NCBI RefSeq assembly: GCF_001562115.1
Contig: NZ_CP013926.1
Span: forward strand, 806,001-870,000
From: Alteromonas stellipolaris
GTDB taxonomy: Bacteria; Pseudomonadota; Gammaproteobacteria; Enterobacterales; Alteromonadaceae
Direction: 5' to 3'
DNA length: 64,000 nucleotides
Positions 18,298 to 27,125 of the stretch are shown piece by piece (the stretch's first letter is position 1; every line of letters starts with the position of its first letter). The notes beneath the pieces were generated by a model. That model did not search any database and was not told the DNA's origin. It saw only the letters and a list, made by a program, of their open reading frames with translations. The position numbers and the translations under genes were made by a program.

Positions 18298-18663
18298 ATG
18301 CTTCGTTTCTTTGTAATCTGTGCTGAAATTGTATTATTGGTGATAGTGCTACGATCGCCTTTTGTTCAGTACTTTTTTTCAGATATACAAAGTACCGTTT
18401 CAGGTTGGTTTACTTCTATTTCTGAGTTACCTGAACAAAGAGAGCTGGATGCGTTGAGAGATCAGGCGGCGGCGCAGCTTGCGCCCTTAAAAGAATTCGA
18501 AGCAAACTACCTTCGAAGAATTCTGGCAAGTCGTTCAACGGTCATGCGCTTTCATATCGCTTATTGCGAAACCACCGATATAAACCCTAATTTTAGCCGC
18601 GGCAAGCGCCAGCAGTTGTGCGCAATGATAGAGCAATCTACGCTACTGGAGCCCGATAAATAG
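18298..18663 (+). CDS. Unrecognised small membrane protein
   Basis: I do not recognise this 121-residue protein. Residues 1-24 form one hydrophobic segment (FFVICAEIVLLVIVL), either an uncleaved anchor or a signal. The remainder is soluble, with a charged helical stretch rich in Glu/Gln/Ala (about 45-75) and two cysteines (YCETTD and QLCAM) that could pair if periplasmic. The ribosome site is weak. The last codons and stop are exactly duplicated downstream as a 21-bp tandem repeat. It stands alone, divergent from ccoG. Confidence 0.6.
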   Translation: MLRFFVICAEIVLLVIVLRSPFVQYFFSDIQSTVSGWFTSISELPEQRELDALRDQAAAQLAPLKEFEANYLRRILASRSTVMRFHIAYCETTDINPNFSRGKRQQLCAMIEQSTLLEPDK

Positions 18664-18683
18664 CTACTGGAGCCCGATAAATA
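18642..18683 (+). repeat. Perfect 21-bp tandem duplication across a stop codon
   Basis: The unit GCTACTGGAGCCCGATAAAT plus A occurs at 18642-18662 and again, without any change, at 18663-18683. The first copy encodes the last residues of the upstream protein and most of its stop codon; the second is untranslated. Perfect identity suggests a recent slippage event. Confidence 0.95.
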
Positions 18684-18951
18684 ATTGGCGCTAAAGCTGC
18701 TGTTTCTTATCTTAGTTTTTCTTTTGTTTCTTCCGTTATGCCTACTAATCTTTCCATACTGTTACCCTGTATATAGATAAAGTCGTTCACTTTACGTTCA
18801 GCTACCTGTGCTATTATTGAGCATATAGTTGTGATAAAAGTAGTAACATTGCTATAAGTTGAAGCCATGCTTCACTAAGCGCCGTTACCCGCTTACTCAG
18901 TTTTTTGTCGCTGACTAATACCGGGTTTTTAGAAATGAGGTAGGGGGTTAC

Positions 18952-19485
18952 ATGAAAATAGCTAAGTTAACGAGTTTATCTGCGCTCTTGCTCGCCAGCG
19001 TGGGTTTATCTGGTGTATTGCAAGCAGCACAGGTAGATGTAACCTGGGAAGAACCAAAGTCTTACCGAGATGTTAAGCCATCGAATGAATCTCGAACTCG
19101 CTTTAGAGAACGCACTTTTAAAGAGCTCGATGAGTTTTTTACTGAACTCGCAGAAAAACTTCCCGAAGATCAGAAGCTGTCAATTACCGTCACTGATTTA
19201 GATTTAGCCGGTCAGGTTTGGCCTGCATCTTTTGTTGGTATGGGGCAGTCTGCTACCGATGTCAGGATCATTAAAGAAATAGACATTCCTAGAATGTCAT
19301 TCTCATATGTACTTACAGGCGGTGACAGCACAGTGCTTAAAAGCGAAGAGGTTAAGATTAAAGATATGATGTTCATGAATACCGTTAATCGTAGGTTACC
19401 CAGCGATAATCTGGTTTACGAAAAGAACATGATTGAAGATTGGTTTAACGATACGTTTGCAGAAAGTCTGGTTGCTAATAAGTAG
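18952..19485 (+). CDS. DUF3016 family secreted protein
   Basis: 177 residues with a cleavable signal peptide (about 1-25, ending LQAA) and then QVDVTWEEPKSYRDVKPSNESRTRF, the start typical of DUF3016 proteins. The sequence continues with a predicted alpha/beta region and no cysteines or obvious catalytic residues. Expected location is the periplasm. Function unknown in the family. A strong AGGTAGGGGG ribosome site precedes the ATG, and a bidirectional terminator follows 44 bp after the stop, so it is a single-gene unit. Confidence 0.8.
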   Translation: MKIAKLTSLSALLLASVGLSGVLQAAQVDVTWEEPKSYRDVKPSNESRTRFRERTFKELDEFFTELAEKLPEDQKLSITVTDLDLAGQVWPASFVGMGQSATDVRIIKEIDIPRMSFSYVLTGGDSTVLKSEEVKIKDMMFMNTVNRRLPSDNLVYEKNMIEDWFNDTFAESLVANK

Positions 19486-19528
19486 TTACGTTTAGCTACC
19501 AGCTGTTATGTATTGTATCAATATGAAT

Positions 19529-19557
19529 AAAAAAACCGCCTATACAGGCGGTTTTTT
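19529..19557. terminator. Bidirectional intrinsic terminator
   Basis: CCGCCT (19536-19541) pairs with AGGCGG (19546-19551), flanked by an A-run before and a T-run after. It separates the DUF3016 gene from the convergent acyl-CoA dehydrogenase gene. Confidence 0.92.
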
Positions 19558-19573
19558 AGTTTAACTTGCTTGA

Positions 19574-21334
19574 TTAAATGTAATCAAACTCACTGCCGGA
19601 TACGGCCAGCGTGCTTTCGTAGCCTGCTGAGTATGCTTGCTTGTGCGCATTGCGACGAGGCAATATACGTTGCATGTAGAAATCACGGGTCTTCTGCTTA
19701 GAAGAAGCTAGCACAGCGTTGTCGGTACTCGCCGCTTTATCTGCCATGCTGTACCACAGCACACCAATTAGCGAGTAGGCAGAATAGGCTAAATAATCTG
19801 CTGCTGCCGCAGCTGCTGTAGTGCCATCCATACCTAGACAGTCAGCTGATGATGCGCGCCAATCGTCAAGTAAGCCCTGCGCTAGCCCTTTACTTTCAGC
19901 ATCGCTAATATCAGCAACTAGCTCAGCAAAAGCTTGGTAAGTGGCTTCCATCATTTGCCCGCCATCACGGGTTAACTTACGACCAATTAAATCTAATGCC
20001 TGAATACCGTTGGTGCCTTCATACAACATGGCGATACGAACATCACGCATCAATTGCTCCATGCCCCACTCACGGATAAATCCATGACCACCAAAAACTT
20101 GCACCCCAATGCTGGTAGTTTCAAGGCCCATATCTGTCATGTAGGCTTTGCAGATTGGCGTAAGAAACTGCAGCACTTTATCTGCATTTTCTTTTTCTTC
20201 GTCAGTGCCTAATTTTTCGATATCCATGAACTTTGCGTATAGCAAAGACAGTGCGCGGCTACCTTCAATTTGTGATTTTTGCGTAAGTAGCATGCGGGCT
20301 ACATCAGGCTGAAATACAATAGGATCGGCTTTGCCATCAGGATTCTGAATACCTTGAGGCGCACGAGATTGAACGCGCTCACGGGCATACGTTAACGCAC
20401 CTTGGTAAGAGGCTTCGGCAGCGCCTAAGCCTTGTAAACCCACTTGGAAGCGCGCGTCGTTCATCATGGTGAACATGCAGGCTAAGCCTTGGTTTTCTTC
20501 ACCCACTAACCAGCCTGTCGCGTCATCAAAGTTCATCACACAGGTTGGGCTCGCTTTAATACCCATCTTGTGTTCAATGCTGCCCACAGATAAAGAGTTT
20601 GCAGTGCTTGGCTCGTTATTTTCATCAAGCATTAATTTAGGCACTAAAAACAAGCTAATGCCTTTTACACCTTTTGGCGCATCTGGCAAGCGAGCGAGTA
20701 CCAAGTGAATAACATTGCTGCTCCAGTCTTGATCGCCAGCAGTAATAAAGATTTTATTACCTGTTACTTTATAGCTTCCGTCACCTTGCGGTTCAGCCTT
20801 AGTGCTGAGCAAGCTAAGGTCGGTACCTGCATGAGGTTCGGTTAAGTTCATCGTACCTGTCCACTCACCGCTGATGAGTTTAGCGAGATACTTGTCTTTC
20901 AATTCCTTGCTAGCATGTTTAGTGACTGCCAAAGTGGCACTTTCTGTCAGCATTGTTGTTAAACGCCAACTTAGGTTTGCGGCATTTAGCATTTCATGTA
21001 CAGGCACTGCCATGGTGTAAGGAAGTTCCTGTCCATCATATTCTGCCGTACCTAACATGGCGTTCCAGCCATTTGCTACGTACTCTTGATAAGCGTCGGC
21101 AAAGCCTTTCGGTGTGGTGACTTTTCCGTTTTCTAGCTTACAGCCTTCTTCATCACCTTCACGGTTTAATGGTGCTACAACATCAATAGCGAATTTAGCG
21201 CCTTGCGCAATGATCTCGTTGGCCAGTTCGCTGTCAAAATCGCTGATACCCAATTTTTCATAGTGGGCATCTAGGCCTAACCAGTCCTTAAGTAAGAACT
21301 GAAAATCGGTAGTAGGGGCGTGGTACAGAGGCAT
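19574..21334 (-). CDS. Acyl-CoA dehydrogenase (long, DmdC-like subfamily)
   Basis: FAD-dependent enzyme that introduces an alpha-beta double bond into an acyl-CoA thioester. At 586 residues it belongs to the long subfamily with an extra N-terminal segment (MPLYHAPTTDFQFLLKDWLGL) and an extra C-terminal domain, which includes the methylmercaptopropionyl-CoA dehydrogenase DmdC. Visible motifs are MNLTEPHAGTDLS, GNKIFITAGDQDW and VFGGHGFIREWGMEQLMRD. The catalytic glutamate is probably in MLYEGTNGIQALDL. I choose ATG 21334 because GGGAG lies 6 bp upstream; an in-frame TTG at 21352 has no site. The substrate (fatty acid or sulfur acyl-CoA) cannot be fixed. Confidence 0.88.
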   Translation of the reverse strand: MPLYHAPTTDFQFLLKDWLGLDAHYEKLGISDFDSELANEIIAQGAKFAIDVVAPLNREGDEEGCKLENGKVTTPKGFADAYQEYVANGWNAMLGTAEYDGQELPYTMAVPVHEMLNAANLSWRLTTMLTESATLAVTKHASKELKDKYLAKLISGEWTGTMNLTEPHAGTDLSLLSTKAEPQGDGSYKVTGNKIFITAGDQDWSSNVIHLVLARLPDAPKGVKGISLFLVPKLMLDENNEPSTANSLSVGSIEHKMGIKASPTCVMNFDDATGWLVGEENQGLACMFTMMNDARFQVGLQGLGAAEASYQGALTYARERVQSRAPQGIQNPDGKADPIVFQPDVARMLLTQKSQIEGSRALSLLYAKFMDIEKLGTDEEKENADKVLQFLTPICKAYMTDMGLETTSIGVQVFGGHGFIREWGMEQLMRDVRIAMLYEGTNGIQALDLIGRKLTRDGGQMMEATYQAFAELVADISDAESKGLAQGLLDDWRASSADCLGMDGTTAAAAAADYLAYSAYSLIGVLWYSMADKAASTDNAVLASSKQKTRDFYMQRILPRRNAHKQAYSAGYESTLAVSGSEFDYI

Positions 21335-21578
21335 AGAAGACTCCCTTTTCAAACAAGTGTTTTAATTTTGCCACATTATAGACACAAAAAGCATAGACAG
21401 AGTAGTCCGTTAAGGGAAAGTTAATGAAAAATAATATCACTGAATTTGCACAACAACTGTTCAATGCCTTTAAATTTAAATCACAGGCCATCATAATCTT
21501 TGGCTACGCTTGCTTTTCAATAGCTCGCTGTCATCCTATAACTATAGTTAATTCCATGTATTAAGAAGTAGAGTACTC

Positions 21579-22328
21579 ATGAACCACGGGCAATCAGTTT
21601 GTGTCGTTACTGGCGGAAGTTTAGGTATAGGCTTAGCGGTTTGTAATACCTTTAGTGAAAATGACTACCGAGTAATAAACCTAGATGTAAGAGATTTTGA
21701 CGACACACCAACTAACGCTGAATGGGTGGCTTGTGATGTCAGTAACGTGGAACAAGTGCGACATACTATCGATAATATTGCCGTAAAATATGGTCGTATA
21801 GATGCGTTAGTGTGTAATGCAGGCATGCACGTGTCGGCAACCATTGAAGATACCGATGAAGCATTACTCGATAAGATAATGAGCCTAAATATTAAAGGCG
21901 CATATGGCGCAATTAAAGCGTCACTACCTACCATGAAAGCACAAAAAAGTGGGGCTATTGTGGTGATGGGTTCCGATCAGTGTTTTGTCGGTAAACAGAA
22001 CTCTTTTGCCTATGGTTTAACAAAGTCAGCCTTAGCGTCTATGGCTAAAACCACGGCACTGGATTATGCCCCCTTTAATATTAGAGCTAACGCGGTATGC
22101 CCCGGTACGATTGAAACCCCCTTGTTTCACCACGCTATAGATAAATATGTGGCAGCATCAGGGGCCGATAAAATCGCAGTTGTGGCCCAAGAGGCCGCTG
22201 AGCAACCTATTGGGCGTATTGGCCAACCCGAAGATGTATCTGAACTGGTGTATTTTCTTTGCAGTGATAAAGCGACCTTTATTACCGGAAGCTTACACGC
22301 TGTTGACGGCGGTTATACCGCCAAGTGA
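21579..22328 (+). CDS. Short-chain dehydrogenase/reductase
   Basis: NAD(P)-dependent oxidoreductase of the classical SDR family, 249 residues. The cofactor motif is TGGSLGIG (11-18); LVCNAGMHV is the NAG motif, YGLTKSA carries the catalytic Tyr-Lys pair, and CPGTIETPL follows. Acidic LDVRDFDD after the second strand favours NAD. The stop overlaps the start of the lactonase-like gene by 4 bp (GTGA), so the pair probably oxidises a sugar to a lactone and then opens it. L-fucose-type sugars are a reasonable guess from this pairing, not shown by sequence. Confidence 0.85.
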   Translation: MNHGQSVCVVTGGSLGIGLAVCNTFSENDYRVINLDVRDFDDTPTNAEWVACDVSNVEQVRHTIDNIAVKYGRIDALVCNAGMHVSATIEDTDEALLDKIMSLNIKGAYGAIKASLPTMKAQKSGAIVVMGSDQCFVGKQNSFAYGLTKSALASMAKTTALDYAPFNIRANAVCPGTIETPLFHHAIDKYVAASGADKIAVVAQEAAEQPIGRIGQPEDVSELVYFLCSDKATFITGSLHAVDGGYTAK

Positions 22329-23194
22329 ATATTGTTGATGGTCATCTACATTTTTTTGCCCTTGAGGCGGGGGATTACCACTGGCTTAAGCCGCAAAATC
22401 CGCCGTATTGGCAAGATAAGCAAGCCATTGCGTTGTCGTGTGATGAAAGAAGCTTAACACTTTCTAGCGGTCACACGCTTGCGGGATACGTGCATGTTGA
22501 AGCAGGGTTCGACAATGAACGTCCTTGGCGTGAAATCCGGTATCTAGAACAACGAGCCCAACTACCTTTTAAAAGCGTTGCTAGTATCGATTTATGTAGT
22601 GAACGGGCCCTGTCTGATATTCAAACATTGGCTGGGTTTTCTTCAGTAGCGGGGCTTCGCCATATATTAGATGAACAAGCCAGCTTTATATTAACCCACC
22701 CTAAAACAAAGCACGCGCTTAAGCTTAGTAGTGAATATGGATTGTCTTTCGATGCCCAACTGGATGTGGGCGACGGCAAAGCGGTAAGTGCCTTATTAAG
22801 GTTATTAGAGGCATTACCCGCACTTTCAGTCATTATTAATCACGCAGGTTCATCGCTGTTAGGCTCTGCTGTTACCGCTACCTACATTAAGCAGTGGCGA
22901 ATTAATATGAAAGTACTCGCACAGTGTCCTCGGGTGGCAGTAAAACTCTCAGGGTGGGAAATGCAGTGCAGAGACTGGCATTGGCGCAGTGCGCAAAATG
23001 TGGTCGTGGAAACGGTAGCTATATTTGGCGTGTCGCGAGTAATGTTAGCAAGTAATTTCCCACTTTCTAACTGGCGCCACAGTTATCAAGCGCTTTGGCT
23101 GCAATATGAAAAAATGCTGGCGCAGTTTACCTTTGACGAGAAATGCGGCCTGTTGGCAAACAATACCGCCCGTTGGTATGGCCTAGATATATAA
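22325..23194 (+). CDS. Amidohydrolase-family lactonase-like protein
   Basis: 289-residue TIM-barrel hydrolase of the COG3618/L-fuconolactonase type. It begins with the metal site DGHLHFF (HxH); VIINHAG and MLASNFPLSNW are the later barrel strands, matching this subgroup. The start is a GTG overlapping the SDR stop, with an internal ribosome site in the SDR end. Probable role: hydrolysis of the sugar lactone made by the SDR. The opposite-strand dehydratase and aldolase 2-4 kb away would complete the pathway. No transporter or regulator for the sugar is present. Confidence 0.78.
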   Translation: MNIVDGHLHFFALEAGDYHWLKPQNPPYWQDKQAIALSCDERSLTLSSGHTLAGYVHVEAGFDNERPWREIRYLEQRAQLPFKSVASIDLCSERALSDIQTLAGFSSVAGLRHILDEQASFILTHPKTKHALKLSSEYGLSFDAQLDVGDGKAVSALLRLLEALPALSVIINHAGSSLLGSAVTATYIKQWRINMKVLAQCPRVAVKLSGWEMQCRDWHWRSAQNVVVETVAIFGVSRVMLASNFPLSNWRHSYQALWLQYEKMLAQFTFDEKCGLLANNTARWYGLDI

Positions 23195-23290
23195 ACGACT
23201 AATGTCAGCCATTATTTTAAGCGATAGTGCTACGCCGCTAGCTTGCACCCAAGAGCGGGCACCCAAAGGCTTGCACCTTTACACCGCTTT

Positions 23291-23644
23291 TTAGTCTATA
23301 AGTTGATGGTGGGCCGCCACTGTCTGGCTTTCAATATGAATAAAGCTAAAGTCTGCGTTTTGCTGCTTTTTCAATATAGTGAGGAAGGCTCGAAGCTCAT
23401 CCACAAAGCGCTCTGCTTTATCTGGCATTACCGCGCACCACACACATAGTGACTTCTCGGTAATTAAATTAGCGTCGTAACGAGGTTTGAATTCGCAAGC
23501 ATCTTCGCGCCAAGTCCCTTCACAATCAATGTGCGTGCATCCACCATAATAGGTCGATAAATATTCGTTTAACGCTTCTTTCACTGGTTCGTAAGCGTGT
23601 GTGCCTGGTGTCAATATAATGGTAAATTTTGTGCGCTTATTCAT
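23291..23644 (-). CDS. Unrecognised 117-residue protein
   Basis: No family recognised. The protein is soluble, with an apparent alpha/beta composition and four cysteines (GGCTHIDCEGTW and SLCVWCAVM). The C-x2-C and C-x4-C spacing could bind a metal. Its ATG overlaps the stop of the upstream membrane gene by 4 bp (ATGA), so the two are translated together and likely work together. Confidence 0.6.
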   Translation of the reverse strand: MNKRTKFTIILTPGTHAYEPVKEALNEYLSTYYGGCTHIDCEGTWREDACEFKPRYDANLITEKSLCVWCAVMPDKAERFVDELRAFLTILKKQQNADFSFIHIESQTVAAHHQLID

Positions 23645-24969
23645 TTGTTCTTCGCAAATAGTAAGGCCATTAACAGCACCGCTATTAAGGCTAGGTTAAC
23701 CGTATTTTCAGATGACATTAGCGAGAATATATCGTAGATACCCCACGTTGAATCATGCTTCACAGATTGTGATGCGGCAACAAAGTTGTTGGTAATATCC
23801 ACCAAAGAAATACCCCCAATTAGCATGAGTATCACTTCAATCGATTTATTTATAGCACGATTAAGTTGGTTCTCGTAACTTGATATGGCGTTATTAATAT
23901 AGGCCGCCCTATCAAGTAAACTCTCTTCTACGGCATTAATTTCCCATGCATCTATGAGTGCGTTCGCGAGTGGCTTTCGACTTCCTTGAAGTCCTCGAAG
24001 CGAATCACAAAACTCCAATCGAATATACTCTAGGGTTCTAATTGAAACCATGCGCTGGATCAACTTTTCAAGGGCTTTTCTGCGCCGCCCCGACGACAGA
24101 GCTTTAAGCGATTGCAGCTGATGGTAGGCGTTGCTCATCGATTGTTGATAGGCATACAACATCGCATTGTAATGCTGAAGCAAAAACAGAACCCTCCGGT
24201 TATCCAACGACAGTGAAATATCATTGTTTAAAAATAGGCAATTTCCCGAACGAAAGAAAGCCTCATCGTTCTCGTAGTTGCTAGGCGGACATTCATGAAT
24301 AATTGAGAACGCCTGTTTGGCTTCTGCGGCAGATTCTGGAACGCGAGTAATATAACAACGTCCGGTCCACAATACCGCGTCACTGTCGGTGAGTTCAGAG
24401 GTCAATAACTTACAACGCTTGCTCAGTGTATCGAAAGTGGTGTTTAGCAAGTTAACCATTACACCTCCTGCCGCTTGTAAAATTAAAGACAGACGTTGTT
24501 CAATATCTCTGTTTTCAATCTTTTGCCAACATAGAGTGAGTTGTTCCTGAGATGAGGGTGCCAATGTCGCTTGTAAGGTAGCAATGCCTGTTTGATATAA
24601 GCGTAAATTTAAACCTTGAAGCTTAAGGCCTATTTCTTCTAGGGTTGAAAATGCATGTTGAAAAGCTGGACTTTCATGATCGACTTCAAGTTTTACCAAT
24701 GGGGTAAACATGGGGCTTAATAAGTCAGAATCGGTAGATACATAGCCCATGTCCAGTTTACTTTCTTGATTTAGTACCCAATCTTGGCTGTGCATGACTT
24801 CTTCAACTTTGCTGGTTAAAGACGGCGTAAGCGCACTGAATTTACGGGTTAACGCGATAGGCGTATACGTAACAATAGAGACGGGCGGTGGGCACAAAAA
24901 AGCCGATGGGGAAGCCGAGGCTGACATACTTCTTCTTATCCTTGAAAACAGGCGGGGCAAAAGAATCAT
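23641..24969 (-). CDS. Unrecognised protein with C-terminal membrane hairpin
   Basis: 442 residues (428 if the start is the second ATG at 24927, which has the better ribosome site, AAGGATAAGAAG). No clear family. A long, mainly alpha-helical soluble region precedes two closely spaced C-terminal membrane segments (VILMLIGGISLVDI and VNLALIAVLLMALLF). The order helical domain then two-helix anchor recalls CorA-like proteins, but no GMN motif is visible. It follows the enolase-superfamily gene by only 21 bp and is coupled to the 117-residue gene, so all three share an operon. Confidence 0.6.
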   Translation of the reverse strand: MILLPRLFSRIRRSMSASASPSAFLCPPPVSIVTYTPIALTRKFSALTPSLTSKVEEVMHSQDWVLNQESKLDMGYVSTDSDLLSPMFTPLVKLEVDHESPAFQHAFSTLEEIGLKLQGLNLRLYQTGIATLQATLAPSSQEQLTLCWQKIENRDIEQRLSLILQAAGGVMVNLLNTTFDTLSKRCKLLTSELTDSDAVLWTGRCYITRVPESAAEAKQAFSIIHECPPSNYENDEAFFRSGNCLFLNNDISLSLDNRRVLFLLQHYNAMLYAYQQSMSNAYHQLQSLKALSSGRRRKALEKLIQRMVSIRTLEYIRLEFCDSLRGLQGSRKPLANALIDAWEINAVEESLLDRAAYINNAISSYENQLNRAINKSIEVILMLIGGISLVDITNNFVAASQSVKHDSTWGIYDIFSLMSSENTVNLALIAVLLMALLFAKNK

Positions 24970-24990
24970 TGCCCCAATCTAAGCGCTTCG

Positions 24991-26175
24991 TTATTTAAGC
25001 TCTGTTACTGTCATATGAGGCGAGCGGTAAACAATCTCGTCATTTAAATCGATACCTAATCCAGGAGTGTCTGGCGCTTCAATAAAGCCATTTACAGGCT
25101 GTGGGTCTTGTAAACAAAGCTCACGATTCCAGTCTTTAATGGCGTAAGTGTGATGTTCGTGAATTAAGAAGTTAGGTATTGCGGTTTCTAAGTGCAAACT
25201 GGCTGCTGTCGCCACAGGTCCGCCACATACATGGGCTTGAATGCGCACATCGTAAATGTCGGCGTAATCACAAACTTTTTTCGCTTCAGTAAACCCGCCA
25301 CACAAGCCTACGTCAGGCTGCAGTACATCGATAGATTGGTCTTCTAAATAAGGGCGCACGTCCCAGCGATGATATAAGCGTTCACCACCAGCAATCGGTA
25401 CGTTTACATTTTTAGCCACTTTATCGTGTAGTTTTGAATTTAGGTAATTCACAGGCTCTTCGTAATACAAGCAGCCAATTTCTTCGACAATGTCGCCAAG
25501 CTGTATGGCGGTAGATGCCCCTAACAAGCTGTGACATTCAAAAATAATATCGCCGTCTTCACCCATGGTGTCGCGTATAGCTTGTAAGCGAGCTTTAAAT
25601 AATTTTAATTCTGGCTTAGAGAAAAGTTTAGTGCGATCGAAATGTGTCACGCCATCTTTATCGTAAACAATAGGGTCAACTTTTACCGCATCGTAGCCGT
25701 CTTTTAATGCTTTTTCGGTAGCACGAGCATAGTCTGCTGGGTCGTTAAGCTTGGTGACTTCTTTATCCCAGTCGAACTGCAATTGGCTAGCATAGCTGCG
25801 TAGTTTGCCATTGGTTTTTCCGCCCAATAGTTCGTACACCGGCAAGCCTAGGGCTCTGCCTTTAATGTCCCAAAGTGCAGTATCAATGGCACTCATTGCT
25901 GCATAAATAACAGGTCCGCCACCTAAGCCCCAAAAACCTTCACGTAGCATACGCGACCACAATAGCTCTGTGTGAAATGGGTTGAAGCCAATTAACATGG
26001 CTTCGGCAATTTCTTTTATCATGTGCGCTGCAGCACTATGACCCCAATCATAAGCTAAGCCCGCTTCACCCACACCGACAATGCCTTCATCCGTATACAC
26101 TCGCACAAAAACAGGGTTCCATGCCGGGCGTTTGGGGCACTCAATATCGAATATTTCTACTTTGGTTACTTTCAT
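24991..26175 (-). CDS. Enolase-superfamily sugar-acid dehydratase (galactonate-dehydratase-like)
   Basis: Mg-dependent dehydratase of the mandelate racemase/muconate lactonizing family, 394 residues. Candidate metal ligands E213, E239 and E265 are 26 residues apart. H215, D288, H315 and E340 fall at the spacing I recall for E. coli D-galactonate dehydratase (D183/H185/E209/E235/D258/H285/E310). The first ligand is Glu instead of Asp. K165 in KVDP lies at the second-strand position. It should convert an aldonate to a 2-keto-3-deoxy acid for the nearby class II aldolase. The substrate is not decided by the sequence. Confidence 0.82.
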   Translation of the reverse strand: MKVTKVEIFDIECPKRPAWNPVFVRVYTDEGIVGVGEAGLAYDWGHSAAAHMIKEIAEAMLIGFNPFHTELLWSRMLREGFWGLGGGPVIYAAMSAIDTALWDIKGRALGLPVYELLGGKTNGKLRSYASQLQFDWDKEVTKLNDPADYARATEKALKDGYDAVKVDPIVYDKDGVTHFDRTKLFSKPELKLFKARLQAIRDTMGEDGDIIFECHSLLGASTAIQLGDIVEEIGCLYYEEPVNYLNSKLHDKVAKNVNVPIAGGERLYHRWDVRPYLEDQSIDVLQPDVGLCGGFTEAKKVCDYADIYDVRIQAHVCGGPVATAASLHLETAIPNFLIHEHHTYAIKDWNRELCLQDPQPVNGFIEAPDTPGLGIDLNDEIVYRSPHMTVTELK

Positions 26176-26241
26176 TTATTGTTTCTCTATTGTCTGTTTG
26201 TAGTCGCTGCTAGCGGTACTGGCAACGACGCTTTAAAGGGG

Positions 26242-27009
26242 TTATTCACAAAAACCAGGGTCAAGCTTATAGGCTTTTCTTAGCATAGCGGGCCAGGCTT
26301 TCTGGCCGCCGGTTTCACCACTGTGAACTACGCTGGCTTGCTGATAAATACCGTCGATAATAGGCTGTGGTATATCAATAATCTCTTCATTCGACTGCAT
26401 GAGTGCCAGCTGAATTTCACAGGCCCTTTGTAAATCATAAAAGCGCATGAACGCATCGCCAACGGTGGGGCCTACTGTTAGCCCTCCATGATTAGGCAAT
26501 AGCATATGATTGGTATCGCCCAAATCATCTTGTAGGCTTTTCTTTTCACTGTCGTTCACTGCCAAGCCTTCGTAACTATGGTAAGACAGCGAGGGAAGTG
26601 AAAATAAAGAATACTGGCTCCAAGGCTTTAAACCGCCTTTTACCGATGCCACTGAAATGGTGGCGAGAGTGTGCAAATGAATAACACAGAGTGCATCGTG
26701 ACGAACTTCGTGAATGGCACTATGGATAGTAAATCCGGCTGGGTTTATTTGATAAGGTGAGTCATCAAGAATGTTACCTTCAAGGTCTACTTTGACAAGG
26801 TTAGACGCTGTCACTTCGTCAAACCCTAAACCAAAGGCGTTAACTAAGTAATGGTCGGTACCGGGGACTTTAGCCGAAATATGCGTATAGATAAGGTCGC
26901 CCCAACGCATATCAGCAACCAGTCGATAGCATGCAGCTAAATCGACGCGGGTTTGCCATTCTATTTCAGATACTTTGCCTTTAAGGCTAAGAGGAGCTAA
27001 TGAATTCAC
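26242..27009 (-). CDS. Class II aldolase/adducin family protein
   Basis: 255-residue zinc-dependent aldolase-like protein. Zinc-site histidines are in CVIHLHTLATISVA and in MLLPNHGGLTVG; the early segment DLIYTHISAKVPG is also typical of the fold. The start is GTG 27009 behind GGAGACAGG. The gene lies directly upstream of the dehydratase in the same direction (66 bp gap), so it may cleave the 2-keto-3-deoxy product. Family members also include decarboxylases and epimerases and some without enzyme activity, so the reaction is inferred. Confidence 0.83.
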   Translation of the reverse strand: MNSLAPLSLKGKVSEIEWQTRVDLAACYRLVADMRWGDLIYTHISAKVPGTDHYLVNAFGLGFDEVTASNLVKVDLEGNILDDSPYQINPAGFTIHSAIHEVRHDALCVIHLHTLATISVASVKGGLKPWSQYSLFSLPSLSYHSYEGLAVNDSEKKSLQDDLGDTNHMLLPNHGGLTVGPTVGDAFMRFYDLQRACEIQLALMQSNEEIIDIPQPIIDGIYQQASVVHSGETGGQKAWPAMLRKAYKLDPGFCE

Positions 27010-27125
27010 GGCCTGTCTCCTAAATATCGTAGGCTAAACATGAAGATAATGATGGCATAATGCCTTCTGATAACAGCGGGTAGTCAAATTACCAAAGCAA
27101 GAGCATTGGCACAACTACTCACACA

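Noticed and set aside
23641..24969. CorA magnesium transporter
   Set aside because: The two-helix C-terminus is similar, but no GMN motif is visible and the soluble part does not look like CorA.
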